Of a DNA stretch of 25,665 nt, positions 15,180-20,505 are shown piece after piece. The stretch covers positions 1 to 25,665 of IMG/VR virus record IMGVR_UViG_3300046010_003220. The stretch is one strand, 5' to 3'. Within the stretch, counting starts at the first letter, position 1, and every line of letters starts with the position of its first letter. The translations under genes were made by a program, and so were the position numbers. The notes below the pieces were generated by a model. It was not told the origin of the DNA and did not search any database. It saw nothing but the letters and a program-made list of their open reading frames with translations. The stretch comes from a virus.

Positions 15180-15537
15180 AGTTCACCACCTCCGCTTGCA
15201 CCTTCTTTGGCGCATCTAGTCCTAGGAAATCAGCACGCTTTTGCATAATGCGCAGAACCATGTCAGCGCTTCGTAAATTACCTTGCAGAGCAGATTGCCA
15301 ATACACCTCAGTCATCGTGTCTAAGCGGTCTAAATCTGCTTGTAAGTATTCTTCAGCCGCAGGGTGTTCTATGCGTTTGAGCGCTCGCTGATAAGCCTTC
15401 TGCGCTCCTGCAATAGTTTCATAACCTAATTCGCGTGCGATGCTGGCAAAAGTCATTCCATGCTGATGGCGTAGTTCAACTGCGCGGTTCTCGCGCTTTA
15501 CTTGAGCAAGCCCATCTTTTTCCAACATGTTGTACAA
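15016..15537 (-). CDS. terS: Terminase small subunit
   Basis: A protein of about 170 residues with an N-terminal helix-turn-helix (ELRHQHGMTFASIARELGYE), a helical middle (LDRLDTMTEVYWQSALQGNL), LRIMQKRADFLGLDAPKK, and a Lys/Arg-rich tail. This is the layout of small terminase subunits, which recognise the packaging site and load the large subunit. The start is uncertain. TTG at 15537 has a weak GAGA just upstream; ATG at 15528 has no ribosome site but would sit close to the start of a short-leader transcript from the TATAAT at 15550. Its last 164 bases also encode the N-terminus of the large subunit. Confidence 0.88.
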   Translation of the reverse strand: MYNMLEKDGLAQVKRENRAVELRHQHGMTFASIARELGYETIAGAQKAYQRALKRIEHPAAEEYLQADLDRLDTMTEVYWQSALQGNLRSADMVLRIMQKRADFLGLDAPKKVQAEVVNYDGTGSLDAEVIQLARIIDYIEGITADITTLPEQQDKGEPNNVAKTRKKRATTA

Positions 15538-15566
15538 ATTATCTCATAAATTATATTTGTACAAAT
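15530..15566 (-). promoter_or_regulatory. Candidate late promoter flanked by two TTGTACAA palindromes
   Basis: A 12-base perfect palindrome ATTTGTACAAAT at 15555-15566 and an 8-base core TTGTACAA at 15530-15537 lie 27 bases apart, centre to centre. Between them, on the minus strand, is a perfect TATAAT at 15550-15555. No good -35 box is visible 16-18 bases upstream. The paired palindromes flanking the -10 box look like operator or activator sites controlling the terminase and structural genes. The left palindrome overlaps the small terminase start. A packaging-site role is an alternative, since pac or cos sites often sit here. Confidence 0.5.
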
Positions 15567-15574
15567 TTAGAGGC

Positions 15575-15757
15575 TTAGTTGAAGGCGTAACAGTTGCACT
15601 TACTACCAGGAGCAATGACGGTCATGCAACGGAAGTAGTGTTCCTGTTCAGGGGCTTTTTCTTCTTCTACTTTTGGCTCAACTTTTTTGGTCGGTAATTC
15701 TTCATTGACCTTTGCTACAACCTCATTGACGATTTGCTTTGCGCTCTTGCGTGGCAT
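15575..15757 (-). CDS. Small Lys/Glu-rich protein, function unknown
   Basis: A 60-residue protein: a basic, helical N-terminal part (MPRKSAKQIVNEVVAKVNEE), a charged linker, and a C-terminal HYFRCMTVIAPGSKCNCYAF with three Cys that could bind metal. The ribosome site AAAGGAG, 6 bases upstream of the ATG, is excellent. It starts inside the end of the 51-residue gene to its right and is the last gene before the late promoter. No family recognised. Confidence 0.75.
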   Translation of the reverse strand: MPRKSAKQIVNEVVAKVNEELPTKKVEPKVEEEKAPEQEHYFRCMTVIAPGSKCNCYAFN

Positions 15758-15878
15758 CAGGTTCTCCTTTGAAATGGTAAGTCATGTAATGCTTATGCGA
15801 TTCTTGGTATGAGTCTTTTTTGTCCGCGACCTTGAAGGTAGGTTGGCCCATACAGAGAAAGCACTTGAAGTATCCCAT
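15723..15878 (-). CDS. 51-residue CxxC/His mini-protein
   Basis: A short frame starting MGYFKCFLCMGQPTFKVADK and ending RKANRQ. Cys6 and Cys9 with His28 and His30 make a possible zinc finger. The ATG is two bases after the stop of the upstream gene (15881), and the frame ends in a TGA 35 bases inside the next gene. The tight spacing and the zinc-finger pattern support it, but the overlap with the following gene's own good ribosome site leaves some doubt. Function unknown. Confidence 0.6.
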   Translation of the reverse strand: MGYFKCFLCMGQPTFKVADKKDSYQESHKHYMTYHFKGEPDATQERKANRQ

Positions 15879-15880
15879 AA

Positions 15881-16075
15881 CTAATCAAATACTTTCTCTC
15901 CTAGTGCTAGTGCTATACGAGCATCAAGCAGGTCATCAATACTTTTTTGTAATAGTTCTTTTTTGCGCCAATCCATGCGATTACCGTACTCATCGGTTTT
16001 GAGCATGCCGTTGATGTGCTTTATGGCTTCGTCAATATCCTCAAGCGTGACATCATCGGTAATTGCCAGTGACAT
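15881..16075 (-). CDS. Small acidic helical protein
   Basis: A 64-residue protein, MSLAITDDVTLEDIDEAIKH at the start and ALGEKVFD at the end, mostly helical and charged. No ribosome site is visible before the ATG (the preceding bases are CTCCTC), and nine bases separate it from the upstream gene's stop at 16085. Probably translated by coupling. No family recognised. Confidence 0.65.
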   Translation of the reverse strand: MSLAITDDVTLEDIDEAIKHINGMLKTDEYGNRMDWRKKELLQKSIDDLLDARIALALGEKVFD

Positions 16076-16084
16076 GAGGAGATA

Positions 16085-16246
16085 TTAGGACTTTTTCTTT
16101 TTGTCCGCTTCTAGTTCCTCAATGAGTAATTCAACAAGATTTTCTAATTTGTAAGCCAATGTTTCTTTGCCCCGTTCCCGTAACTTTTCAGCCATCAGGT
16201 TCAGGGCAAGTGCTACTTCAGGGTCATTTTGAATCATTGGGTACAT
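16085..16246 (-). CDS. Small helical protein with Lys-rich tail
   Basis: A frame of 53 residues from ATG 16246 (or 50 from ATG 16237, reading MIQNDPEVALALNLMAEKLR) ending LEADKKKKS. It is a single amphipathic helix-like protein with a Glu/Leu-rich second half. It overlaps the end of the upstream gene in another frame by about 20 bases. GAGATG before the 16237 ATG could act as a ribosome site, so the shorter version is slightly preferred. No known family. Confidence 0.62.
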   Translation of the reverse strand: MYPMIQNDPEVALALNLMAEKLRERGKETLAYKLENLVELLIEELEADKKKKS

Positions 16247-16406
16247 CTCGTAGAAACTCTAATAACTGCTCCACAATGACTACATCTCTGCCGTCAATAT
16301 GATGGTGATAGTCGCCTGCAAATGCCTGTATCTCACCAATGATGTTGTTGCGTATCTGTGTTTCCATAGAACGAAACATCATCTGTAAGTTTTCAAGTTT
16401 AGCCAT
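16224..16406 (-). CDS. Small protein, function unknown
   Basis: About 60 residues from the ATG at 16406 (MAKLENLQMMFRSMETQIRN), with a GDYHHHIDGRDVV stretch in the middle and a helical end. An in-frame GTG at 16418 would add four residues; I prefer the ATG because it leaves only an eight-base overlap with the upstream gene. The His cluster could bind metal. No family recognised. Confidence 0.65.
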   Translation of the reverse strand: MAKLENLQMMFRSMETQIRNNIIGEIQAFAGDYHHHIDGRDVVIVEQLLEFLRDVPNDSK

Positions 16407-16584
16407 TGCGAGCGTCACGCTTTGCTTTGTAATTCATTACATCGTCACGCTTGTAATACACATTACGCCCTGCCTTCTGCACCCATACAAGTGATTTGCG
16501 GTGCTGAATCTGACGCAGGTTATTCATTTTGATGCCCAAAATTTCTGCGGCTTCTGCGGCGCTTACTAAATTTTCTTCTACCAT
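16399..16584 (-). CDS. Excisionase/MerR-like helix-turn-helix protein
   Basis: A 61-residue protein with the pattern of short winged-helix DNA-binding proteins of the excisionase/MerR-like (HTH_17) type. LVSAAEAAEILGIKMNNLRQ is the helix-turn-helix, followed by a short wing, WVQKAGRNVYYKRDDVMNY. It may be a transcription factor or a DNA-architectural protein; with no integrase in the window, an excision role cannot be claimed. The ATG overlaps the SSB stop by seven bases. Its position shortly before the late promoter makes it a plausible regulator of that promoter, which is inference. Confidence 0.8.
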   Translation of the reverse strand: MVEENLVSAAEAAEILGIKMNNLRQIQHRKSLVWVQKAGRNVYYKRDDVMNYKAKRDARNG

Positions 16585-16943
16585 GGAGTTGATGACCAGC
16601 CTTCCTGTGCCTGTGTTTGTGTTTGCTTTATCTTGATTGCTGTATAGATTTCTGAGCCTGTAATTTCCATTTGTGTTTTTTCAACACCGTCTTTGTTTGT
16701 AAATGTTGTCATTTTGACTGTGCCAAAAATTAGAACATCATCGCCTTTTTTCAGTGTTGCCGCTTGCGTTGCTTTTTTGTCAAACATTACAACGCGATAC
16801 CACTGCGTTTCTCCATCTACCCATTCGTTATTTACTCTTTTGCGCGGAGTGTGCGCTACAGAAAATGAACAGTAACTTGTTCCATTCTGTGATGATTTTA
16901 GTTCAGGGTCATTACCCAAACGCCCTCTTACTTTGATTTCCAT
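16578..16943 (-). CDS. ssb: Single-stranded DNA-binding protein
   Basis: A 121-residue SSB with a complete OB fold: MEIKVRGRLGNDPELKSSQN, then YCSFSVAHTP, the conserved TQWYRVVMFDKKATQA, LKKGDDVLIFGTVKMTTF and KTQMEITGSEI. SSB coats single strands during replication and recombination. The usual acidic C-terminal tip (DDDIPF type) that recruits partner proteins is replaced by a short Gln/Ser tail ending SSTPW. The ATG overlaps the stop of the HNH gene (TAATG). It belongs with the recombination genes to its right. Confidence 0.93.
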   Translation of the reverse strand: MEIKVRGRLGNDPELKSSQNGTSYCSFSVAHTPRKRVNNEWVDGETQWYRVVMFDKKATQAATLKKGDDVLIFGTVKMTTFTNKDGVEKTQMEITGSEIYTAIKIKQTQTQAQEGWSSTPW

Positions 16944-17275
16944 TAGTCACCTTCCATCAGTATTTGTACCGTTCCATCATCTTGTAACAGAACTATTGAA
17001 CCGTCAGGGCGTGTGAAAGGAACTTCGTGCGGGCTTTGCCATGACCCAACAACCCAACCTTTTTGTGACGCTCTTTCAGGATTCAGGTGGATACTATCAG
17101 TGCGTAAGTTATGGCACCCGTGATGTATGCGAATTAGATTTGCGGGCGTGTCTTTGCCGCCCCTGCTTCTTAGTTTTCGGTGATGCAATGCCATGTCAGG
17201 GAGCGCCGCCTGCCCGCAGACTTCACAATAGTTACCTGCGCGCTCCTCAACAATTCGTACAACTTTCTTGTCCAC
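16943..17275 (-). CDS. HNH endonuclease
   Basis: A 110-residue protein with the full HNH signature: zinc-binding C17 and C20, catalytic HHRKLRSRGG (31-40), N46, and HHGCH (51-55). HNH proteins of this size either assist terminase at cohesive-end phages or are free-standing homing-type nucleases. It starts with GTG overlapping the stop of a 28-residue frame (TAGTG). It is about 1.4 kb before the small terminase gene, not adjacent, so a packaging role is possible but unproven. Residues 70-110 form a short beta-rich tail ending VQILMEGD. Confidence 0.9.
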   Translation of the reverse strand: MDKKVVRIVEERAGNYCEVCGQAALPDMALHHRKLRSRGGKDTPANLIRIHHGCHNLRTDSIHLNPERASQKGWVVGSWQSPHEVPFTRPDGSIVLLQDDGTVQILMEGD

Positions 17276-17361
17276 TATTCCTCATCATCATCTTCAACCC
17301 ATTCATCAGGGTCAATCGTAGGAGTTACGGTTTCCCAATGATTTGGAAAGATTATGGACAT
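17275..17361 (-). CDS. 28-residue acidic microprotein (candidate)
   Basis: A very short frame: MSIIFPNHWETVTPTIDPDE followed by an acidic end (WVEDDDEE). Its ATG overlaps the lysin stop (TGATG) and its TAG overlaps the GTG start of the HNH gene (TAGTG). It therefore exactly fills the gap between two real genes. This arrangement is the main argument that it is translated. It might be only a coupling leader; function unknown. Confidence 0.6.
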   Translation of the reverse strand: MSIIFPNHWETVTPTIDPDEWVEDDDEE

Positions 17362-17720
17362 CAGTACCAACCACCTCTACCGTTCTTATCCGCTCTTGAG
17401 AGCCAGGATTGTAAGGCTCCGCATGGCGTTTTGTATCGTGATTCTATGTAGGTCAGCCCCCAACGAATCTGAACATGCGGGTTCTTGAGGAAGTCTTGAA
17501 TCTGTTGTTTCGTGTTGTGCTTCATGTGGCGTTGCGGAATCCCATAGTCATGGGTGGGTGACTTCGCTTTGAAGTTCCAGGCTGATTCCTTGCCCCACAG
17601 TTGAGCCAAACAGCGATACTGCTTCTCAGGCATGCCAAACCGTTCTTTGACCAATAATCTCGCGTAACTCTTTGGCTCCATGGTGGAGATAATCAAAGCG
17701 CGTTTTTCTTTTTCGGTCAT
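17361..17720 (-). CDS. Lytic transglycosylase-like cell-wall hydrolase
   Basis: A 119-residue catalytic domain of the transglycosylase/lysozyme-like family common in actinobacterial secreted proteins: LAQLWGKESAWNFKAKSPTH with probable catalytic Glu45, YGIPQ, a middle helix, then VQIRWGLTYIESRYKTPCGA and a GGWY end. Two Cys (37 and 100) could form a disulfide outside the cell. The first canonical start is ATG 17720, but the same frame is open upstream to 17813 and encodes an obvious signal peptide: Arg and Lys, then ILLVAAIAVGFAIA, then PSHAHA. That stretch has no ATG, GTG or TTG. The protein is probably exported, by an unusual start or because of a sequence error. Confidence 0.85.
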   Translation of the reverse strand: MTEKEKRALIISTMEPKSYARLLVKERFGMPEKQYRCLAQLWGKESAWNFKAKSPTHDYGIPQRHMKHNTKQQIQDFLKNPHVQIRWGLTYIESRYKTPCGALQSWLSRADKNGRGGWY

Positions 17721-17813
17721 AACTGGTGCGTGCGCGTGAGAAGGCGCAATAGCAAACCCAACCGCAATAGCGGCTACTAAAAGGATTTGCTTATTAGGGC
17801 GAACCTCTAGCCC
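17721..17813 (-). other. Signal-peptide-coding stretch in frame with the lysin, without a standard start codon
   Basis: Continuing the lysin frame upstream of its first ATG gives a basic segment (VRPNKQ), a 14-residue hydrophobic core (ILLVAAIAVGFAIA) and a cleavage region (PSHAHA) just before PV and the ATG. The frame is closed by TAG at 17814-17816. No ATG, GTG, TTG or CTG occurs between. The adjacent 30-residue gene ends at 17807 in the neighbouring frame. An indel in the assembly, a rare start codon or a frameshift are the possible explanations. Confidence 0.65.
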
Positions 17814-17899
17814 CTAACCCCCAACGCCTCACAAACTTTGCAGAGAGCATCAACTACTTTCCATGCTCCGCACTTACAACGGGTTACTTTGTGGTCCAT
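17807..17899 (-). CDS. 30-residue zinc-ribbon microprotein
   Basis: A short frame starting MDHKVTRCKCGAWKVVDALC and ending CEALGVRG. Cys pairs CKC (8-10) and CKVC (20-23) make a minimal zinc knuckle. The ribosome site AAAGGGG, about 6 bases before the ATG, is good. The stop overlaps the open stretch that leads into the lysin. It is one of several CxxC mini-proteins in this block. Function unknown. Confidence 0.68.
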   Translation of the reverse strand: MDHKVTRCKCGAWKVVDALCKVCEALGVRG

Positions 17900-17938
17900 C
17901 TCTTACCCCTTTCAGGTTGGTATTTGGACGGGAAAAGT

Positions 17939-18202
17939 TTAGCCGATTGGCACACTGGCAGGATATGCAAAAGTTTTGGCGTGTATCTCGCCATTAGGTT
18001 CCACTAACACAATTTCGCGTGTGTATCGGCACATTCCGTGGTCTTTGAATGAGTTGTAAGCATTGACCGCATCAAGGGCTGTTCCGTACTTGCGTGAAAA
18101 TGTGCATGAACCATCTTCAATAACTTGCACCATAAATGTGTAATCTTCCACTTTTTGCCTCCATGTTATTTCTGTCATTTTTATTGTCAAAGTTTTTTTC
18201 AC
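17939..18202 (-). CDS. Small protein, function unknown
   Basis: About 87 residues from GTG 18202, chosen because AAAGG precedes it and it lies 11 bases after the upstream stop; ATG 18178 (MTEITWRQKVEDYTFMVQVI) is the alternative. The frame is open further upstream, but that part overlaps the membrane-protein gene. The core, VEDYTFMVQVIEDGSCTFSR and CRYTREIVLVEPNGEIHAKT, looks like a compact alpha-beta fold with two Cys. No family recognised. It sits between the small membrane protein and the zinc mini-protein before the lysin. Confidence 0.65.
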   Translation of the reverse strand: MKKTLTIKMTEITWRQKVEDYTFMVQVIEDGSCTFSRKYGTALDAVNAYNSFKDHGMCRYTREIVLVEPNGEIHAKTFAYPASVPIG

Positions 18203-18213
18203 TTTTGTGCCTT

Positions 18214-18381
18214 TCACGGATACAAGAAATCTACGCAGAACTGTGACATCTCGCCTATCGGCACTTTGCACTCCTCAGGAGTTGTAATGTTCATCAACCA
18301 AGAAACAAACAACAGAATCAGAATTGCAACAACAAATCTGCCTCTGCGTGTCAGCCTCCATGTCTTAGTTGCCCTTGCCAT
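18214..18381 (-). CDS. Small single-pass membrane protein (holin candidate)
   Basis: 55 residues from the ATG at 18381: a basic start (MARATKTWRLTRRGR), one membrane segment (FVVAILILLFVSWLM, residues about 16-30), and an external-looking tail with two Cys (ECKVPIGEMSQFCVDF). AAGGCGG precedes the ATG. The RLTRRGR lead-in is typical of actinobacterial membrane proteins. It lies four genes before the lysin, so a holin or lysis-helper role is conceivable. Single-pass topology with a Cys-containing tail does not prove it; immunity or envelope modification are alternatives. Confidence 0.72.
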   Translation of the reverse strand: MARATKTWRLTRRGRFVVAILILLFVSWLMNITTPEECKVPIGEMSQFCVDFLYP

Positions 18382-18541
18382 TTGCCGCCTTCTTTCTGTA
18401 GTAGTCAGAACTCCAACACCAGTCACATTCGGCTATGAATGTGTCTTGGTCTTTGTTCAAGTGAATCATAAGCCTGTTTGCATATCCGCCAAAGGAGCCA
18501 CACCAAATACATCTTGGGCGGTCATCTGTCAGTTCTCCCAT
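18365..18541 (-). CDS. 58-residue zinc-ribbon protein
   Basis: A short gene starting MGELTDDRPRCIWCGSFGGY. Two Cys pairs, CIWC (11-14) and CDWC (39-42), make a clear zinc ribbon, followed by a basic tail (YYRKKAANGKGN). The ATG overlaps the stop of the 57-residue gene (TAATG) and its end overlaps the membrane-protein start by 17 bases. Zinc-ribbon proteins of this kind may bind nucleic acid or host proteins; nothing more specific can be said. Confidence 0.78.
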   Translation of the reverse strand: MGELTDDRPRCIWCGSFGGYANRLMIHLNKDQDTFIAECDWCWSSDYYRKKAANGKGN

Positions 18542-18714
18542 TACCGCGCCTTATAGATAGCCACGGTTACGGGATTGAAGCCTGCTAATTTGAGAGCATC
18601 TTCTACAGCCCATTGAGCCTGCTCGCGTTGCATTGCATTGACCATGGACTTTGATTTGCCTTCAGGTATTGCAAACTTGTCGTAATCAATCTGCAATTCA
18701 ATGTTGAACTTCAT
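18541..18714 (-). CDS. 57-residue protein, function unknown
   Basis: A short gene starting MKFNIELQIDYDKFAIPEGK and ending VAIYKAR. The pattern is an N-terminal strand, a helix (SMVNAMQREQAQWAVEDALK) and a final strand. The ATG overlaps the upstream stop by four bases (ATGA) and the stop overlaps the next ATG (TAATG), so it is translationally coupled on both sides. No family recognised. Confidence 0.78.
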   Translation of the reverse strand: MKFNIELQIDYDKFAIPEGKSKSMVNAMQREQAQWAVEDALKLAGFNPVTVAIYKAR

Positions 18715-18833
18715 CGCTTCACCTCAACTGGAATTGTGCAATCGCATGGAACTACATCGCAACCATCATCATCAGTGTACGAGATGTAGCCCTTGCCGTA
18801 ACACATCATGCATTTATTTACTGGGGTTGTCAT
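18711..18833 (-). CDS. 40-residue CxxC mini-protein
   Basis: A short frame starting MTTPVNKCMMCYGKGYISYT with CMMC (8-11) and a later CDC, in a CxxCxGxG-type knuckle reminiscent of the DnaJ zinc finger. GGAGG lies ahead of the ATG, in the motif GCCTCCTGGGTT on the plus strand, which also precedes the start at 19168. It follows the 32-residue gene without a gap and overlaps the next gene by four bases. Confidence 0.72.
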   Translation of the reverse strand: MTTPVNKCMMCYGKGYISYTDDDGCDVVPCDCTIPVEVKR

Positions 18834-18932
18834 TTATTTTGCCTCCTGGGTTGGTTTGTCGTCTAGGCAGATTTCGCCATGCTTTACGAGAGTCCTGCCT
18901 ATTTTGCCCCCGCAAACTCCGCAACGCGCCAT
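18834..18932 (-). CDS. 32-residue CxxC mini-protein
   Basis: A short frame reading MARCGVCGGKIGRTLVKHGE and ending DKPTQEAK. C4, C7, His18 and Cys22 form a possible one-finger zinc site. Its stop abuts the next gene's ATG at 18833, and its end carries the ribosome site for that gene. Its ATG at 18932 overlaps the end of the upstream 78-residue gene by one base. Function unknown. Confidence 0.65.
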   Translation of the reverse strand: MARCGVCGGKIGRTLVKHGEICLDDKPTQEAK

Positions 18933-19168
18933 TACTTTTGTCCATCTACGATTGACCAGCGCGTGTTCTTGCCTTCTACTGTTTCGCATTGACCGCCATG
19001 ACCAAAACGCACAGTCAATAGCGCCATGCGCTTGTTGTAATCAGATGGTCGTACTTTTACAACTCTCTTGATGTCAAAACCATCAAATGCATTGCCTACA
19101 AGAATCAAGTCGCCAGGCTTGAGATTCATTGTTGTTTTTGTGATTGTTGTTGGCGCTCTGTGTTCCAC
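18932..19168 (-). CDS. Small SH3/KOW-like protein
   Basis: A 78-residue protein. The start is GTG 19168, which overlaps the upstream TAG (TAGTG) and has GGAGG seven bases before it. NLKPGDLILVGNAFDGFDIK RVV, then FGHGGQCETVEGKNTRWSIV give the beta pattern of a small barrel domain similar to KOW or SH3. A related GDVI...DGPDH pattern occurs in the 63-residue gene at 20502-20693, so the two may be distant paralogues. Role unknown. Confidence 0.78.
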   Translation of the reverse strand: MEHRAPTTITKTTMNLKPGDLILVGNAFDGFDIKRVVKVRPSDYNKRMALLTVRFGHGGQCETVEGKNTRWSIVDGQK

Positions 19169-20025
19169 TAGTTTGCCTCCTGGGTTATTCGTGAGAATTT
19201 GCTTGGGCGCTTGCCGTAAGCAAATAGCACATCATCGGTTGATGGTGTGAGTGTTGCGGTAAATGTAACTGCATCGCCAACCTGAGCGTCAAGAGAACCC
19301 GCAGGAGCGGTTACATACACTTTCCAGCCTTCTACGCTTTCAACAATCATTTTGAGAGTATCGCCGTAGAATTCGGATTCTTGAGTTTTGAAACCAACGA
19401 TTTTGCCCGTAACGGTAGTGCGACCAACAGGGGCTTTGATACCTGCGGCGCGTAACGCTTGGGCTTGAATTTCGCGTGCATTGGCGCGAGCGGTCTGCTC
19501 ACGGTCACGGATAATGGCTGGTTCAATAGCGGCAAGTTGTTTGTCAGACAAGCATGCATTGTTTTCAAGTTGCATAAGAAGTGAAGATAGGAAAACAGGA
19601 ATTGCATCTACTTCGCGCTCATACGCAATAAGCATTTGTGCTTCAGGGTGAGCCGCAACAAAAGCCGCAAATTGTTCTTTGCGGGTGGCGCGTTCACGAT
19701 TGAGGCGAGCGCTTTCGCGTAATGATTTGAACTGCGCGGCAGTCATGTTTTCAAAACGATTTGTTAGGCACTGCTCACCAATGAACAACATTTCCATTGT
19801 TGGCGCATGAAGCATAAGAGCGGCGTAACGAATATTTTTGCCGCAATGTGCGCAACCTTCGCCAGCAATAGCAAAACGATAACCCTGTGCAATATAAACA
19901 TTTACAGTTTCGCGGCGAAACTTTGCATCTTCATCTGTTGCTTGCAAATCAAAGCAAGTAACAAATTCATAGTTTTCAGGATTGAACTCAGGAGCAGAAG
20001 GGCGGTGAATATCTGTCCGTGTCAT
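19168..20025 (-). CDS. Zinc-knuckle protein with C-terminal OB-like domain
   Basis: A 285-residue protein starting MTRTDIHRPSAPEFNPENYE; GGAGG four bases before the ATG fixes this start, although the frame is open further. Residues about 50-90 hold GEGCAHCGKNIRYAALM (C58, C61) and FIGEQCLTNRF, a zinc-binding module found in actinophage proteins of unknown function. A helical basic region follows (SLRESARLNRERATRKEQFA). The last 80 residues (TVTGKIVGFKTQESEFYGDT, then KVYVTAPAGSLDAQVGDAV) look like an OB-type beta barrel. A nucleic-acid-binding role is plausible. It is the first gene after the promoter at 20066-20095. Confidence 0.8.
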   Translation of the reverse strand: MTRTDIHRPSAPEFNPENYEFVTCFDLQATDEDAKFRRETVNVYIAQGYRFAIAGEGCAHCGKNIRYAALMLHAPTMEMLFIGEQCLTNRFENMTAAQFKSLRESARLNRERATRKEQFAAFVAAHPEAQMLIAYEREVDAIPVFLSSLLMQLENNACLSDKQLAAIEPAIIRDREQTARANAREIQAQALRAAGIKAPVGRTTVTGKIVGFKTQESEFYGDTLKMIVESVEGWKVYVTAPAGSLDAQVGDAVTFTATLTPSTDDVLFAYGKRPSKFSRITQEAN

Positions 20026-20042
20026 GATGCCTCCATATCTAG

Positions 20043-20056
20043 GGGGCGGTTGCCCC
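20043..20056 (-). promoter_or_regulatory. Leader hairpin before the 285-residue gene
   Basis: GGGGC (20043-20047) and GCCCC (20052-20056) pair around a GGTT/AACC four-base loop. It lies between the predicted transcription start near 20059 and the ribosome site of the gene starting at 20025. It probably stabilises the 5' end of the transcript. Confidence 0.5.
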
Positions 20057-20065
20057 GATAGGAGA

Positions 20066-20108
20066 AATATAGACCCGTCAAGCGACATTTGCCAACATTT
20101 GTGGCAAA
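20066..20108 (-). promoter_or_regulatory. Promoter with palindromic operator
   Basis: On the minus strand TTGGCA (20090-20095) and TATATT (20066-20071), 18 bases apart, are each one mismatch from the consensus -35 and -10 boxes. A perfect inverted repeat, TTTGCCA at 20088-20094 and TGGCAAA at 20102-20108 with a 7-base loop, covers the -35 box. A protein bound there would block or position RNA polymerase. Read on the plus strand, the same hairpin is followed by GTTTTTATT and could also terminate antisense transcription. It separates the RusA block from the following small-gene block. Confidence 0.6.
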
Positions 20109-20115
20109 GTTTTTA

Positions 20116-20505
20116 TTAGAACATTTGTTCGGGTACGCGTGGGCCTATGGCTATCTCTGCCCCTATACGCTCTCCGTAGGCCTTCTCAGCCACGATTGAT
20201 ACCACCTGCCCATCATCTACATAGGCAATGGCTGTAAGGCCGTCTAGGACCGCTCTAATCAGTTTATCCAGGTCAGGAGCAACAGACGGGTGGAGGCGTT
20301 TGACGGTTCGTGGTTTCGGCAAATAAAACTTGATGTGAATGTACATAGGGTCGGTCAATGGGCGAGCGCCTTTCTGTCGTGCAGTCAATGCAATCGCACT
20401 GCGCCATGCCGCAAGTTCAGAGCCTTTGTTATGAATGACTCTGCCGTTGATTACTTTCATGCTCCCTTGTGGAACAGGTAGCCCATCAACAAAAAAATTT
20501 ATCAC
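20116..20505 (-). CDS. rusA: RusA-family Holliday junction resolvase
   Basis: A 129-residue protein with the RusA pattern: GLPVPQGSMKVINGR (8-22), FYLPKP (60-65), and the catalytic block PDLDKLIRAVLDGL (77-90) followed by AYVDDGQVV (94-102). The Asp residues at 78, 80 and 98 bind the metal and Lys81 assists. RusA cuts four-way DNA junctions and so resolves recombination or branched packaging substrates. The start is GTG 20505, overlapping the upstream stop, with translation presumably coupled. Length is normal for the family. Confidence 0.92.
   Translation of the reverse strand: MINFFVDGLPVPQGSMKVINGRVIHNKGSELAAWRSAIALTARQKGARPLTDPMYIHIKFYLPKPRTVKRLHPSVAPDLDKLIRAVLDGLTAIAYVDDGQVVSIVAEKAYGERIGAEIAIGPRVPEQMF

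Noticed and set aside
16399-16584. Excisionase as proof of a temperate phage
   Set aside because: Only the DNA-binding fold is seen; no integrase or attachment site is present, and such domains also serve as ordinary regulators.
20088-20118. Rho-independent terminator for the RusA gene
   Set aside because: The T tract follows the hairpin only on the plus strand, where no gene precedes it; the overlap with a -35 box favours an operator.
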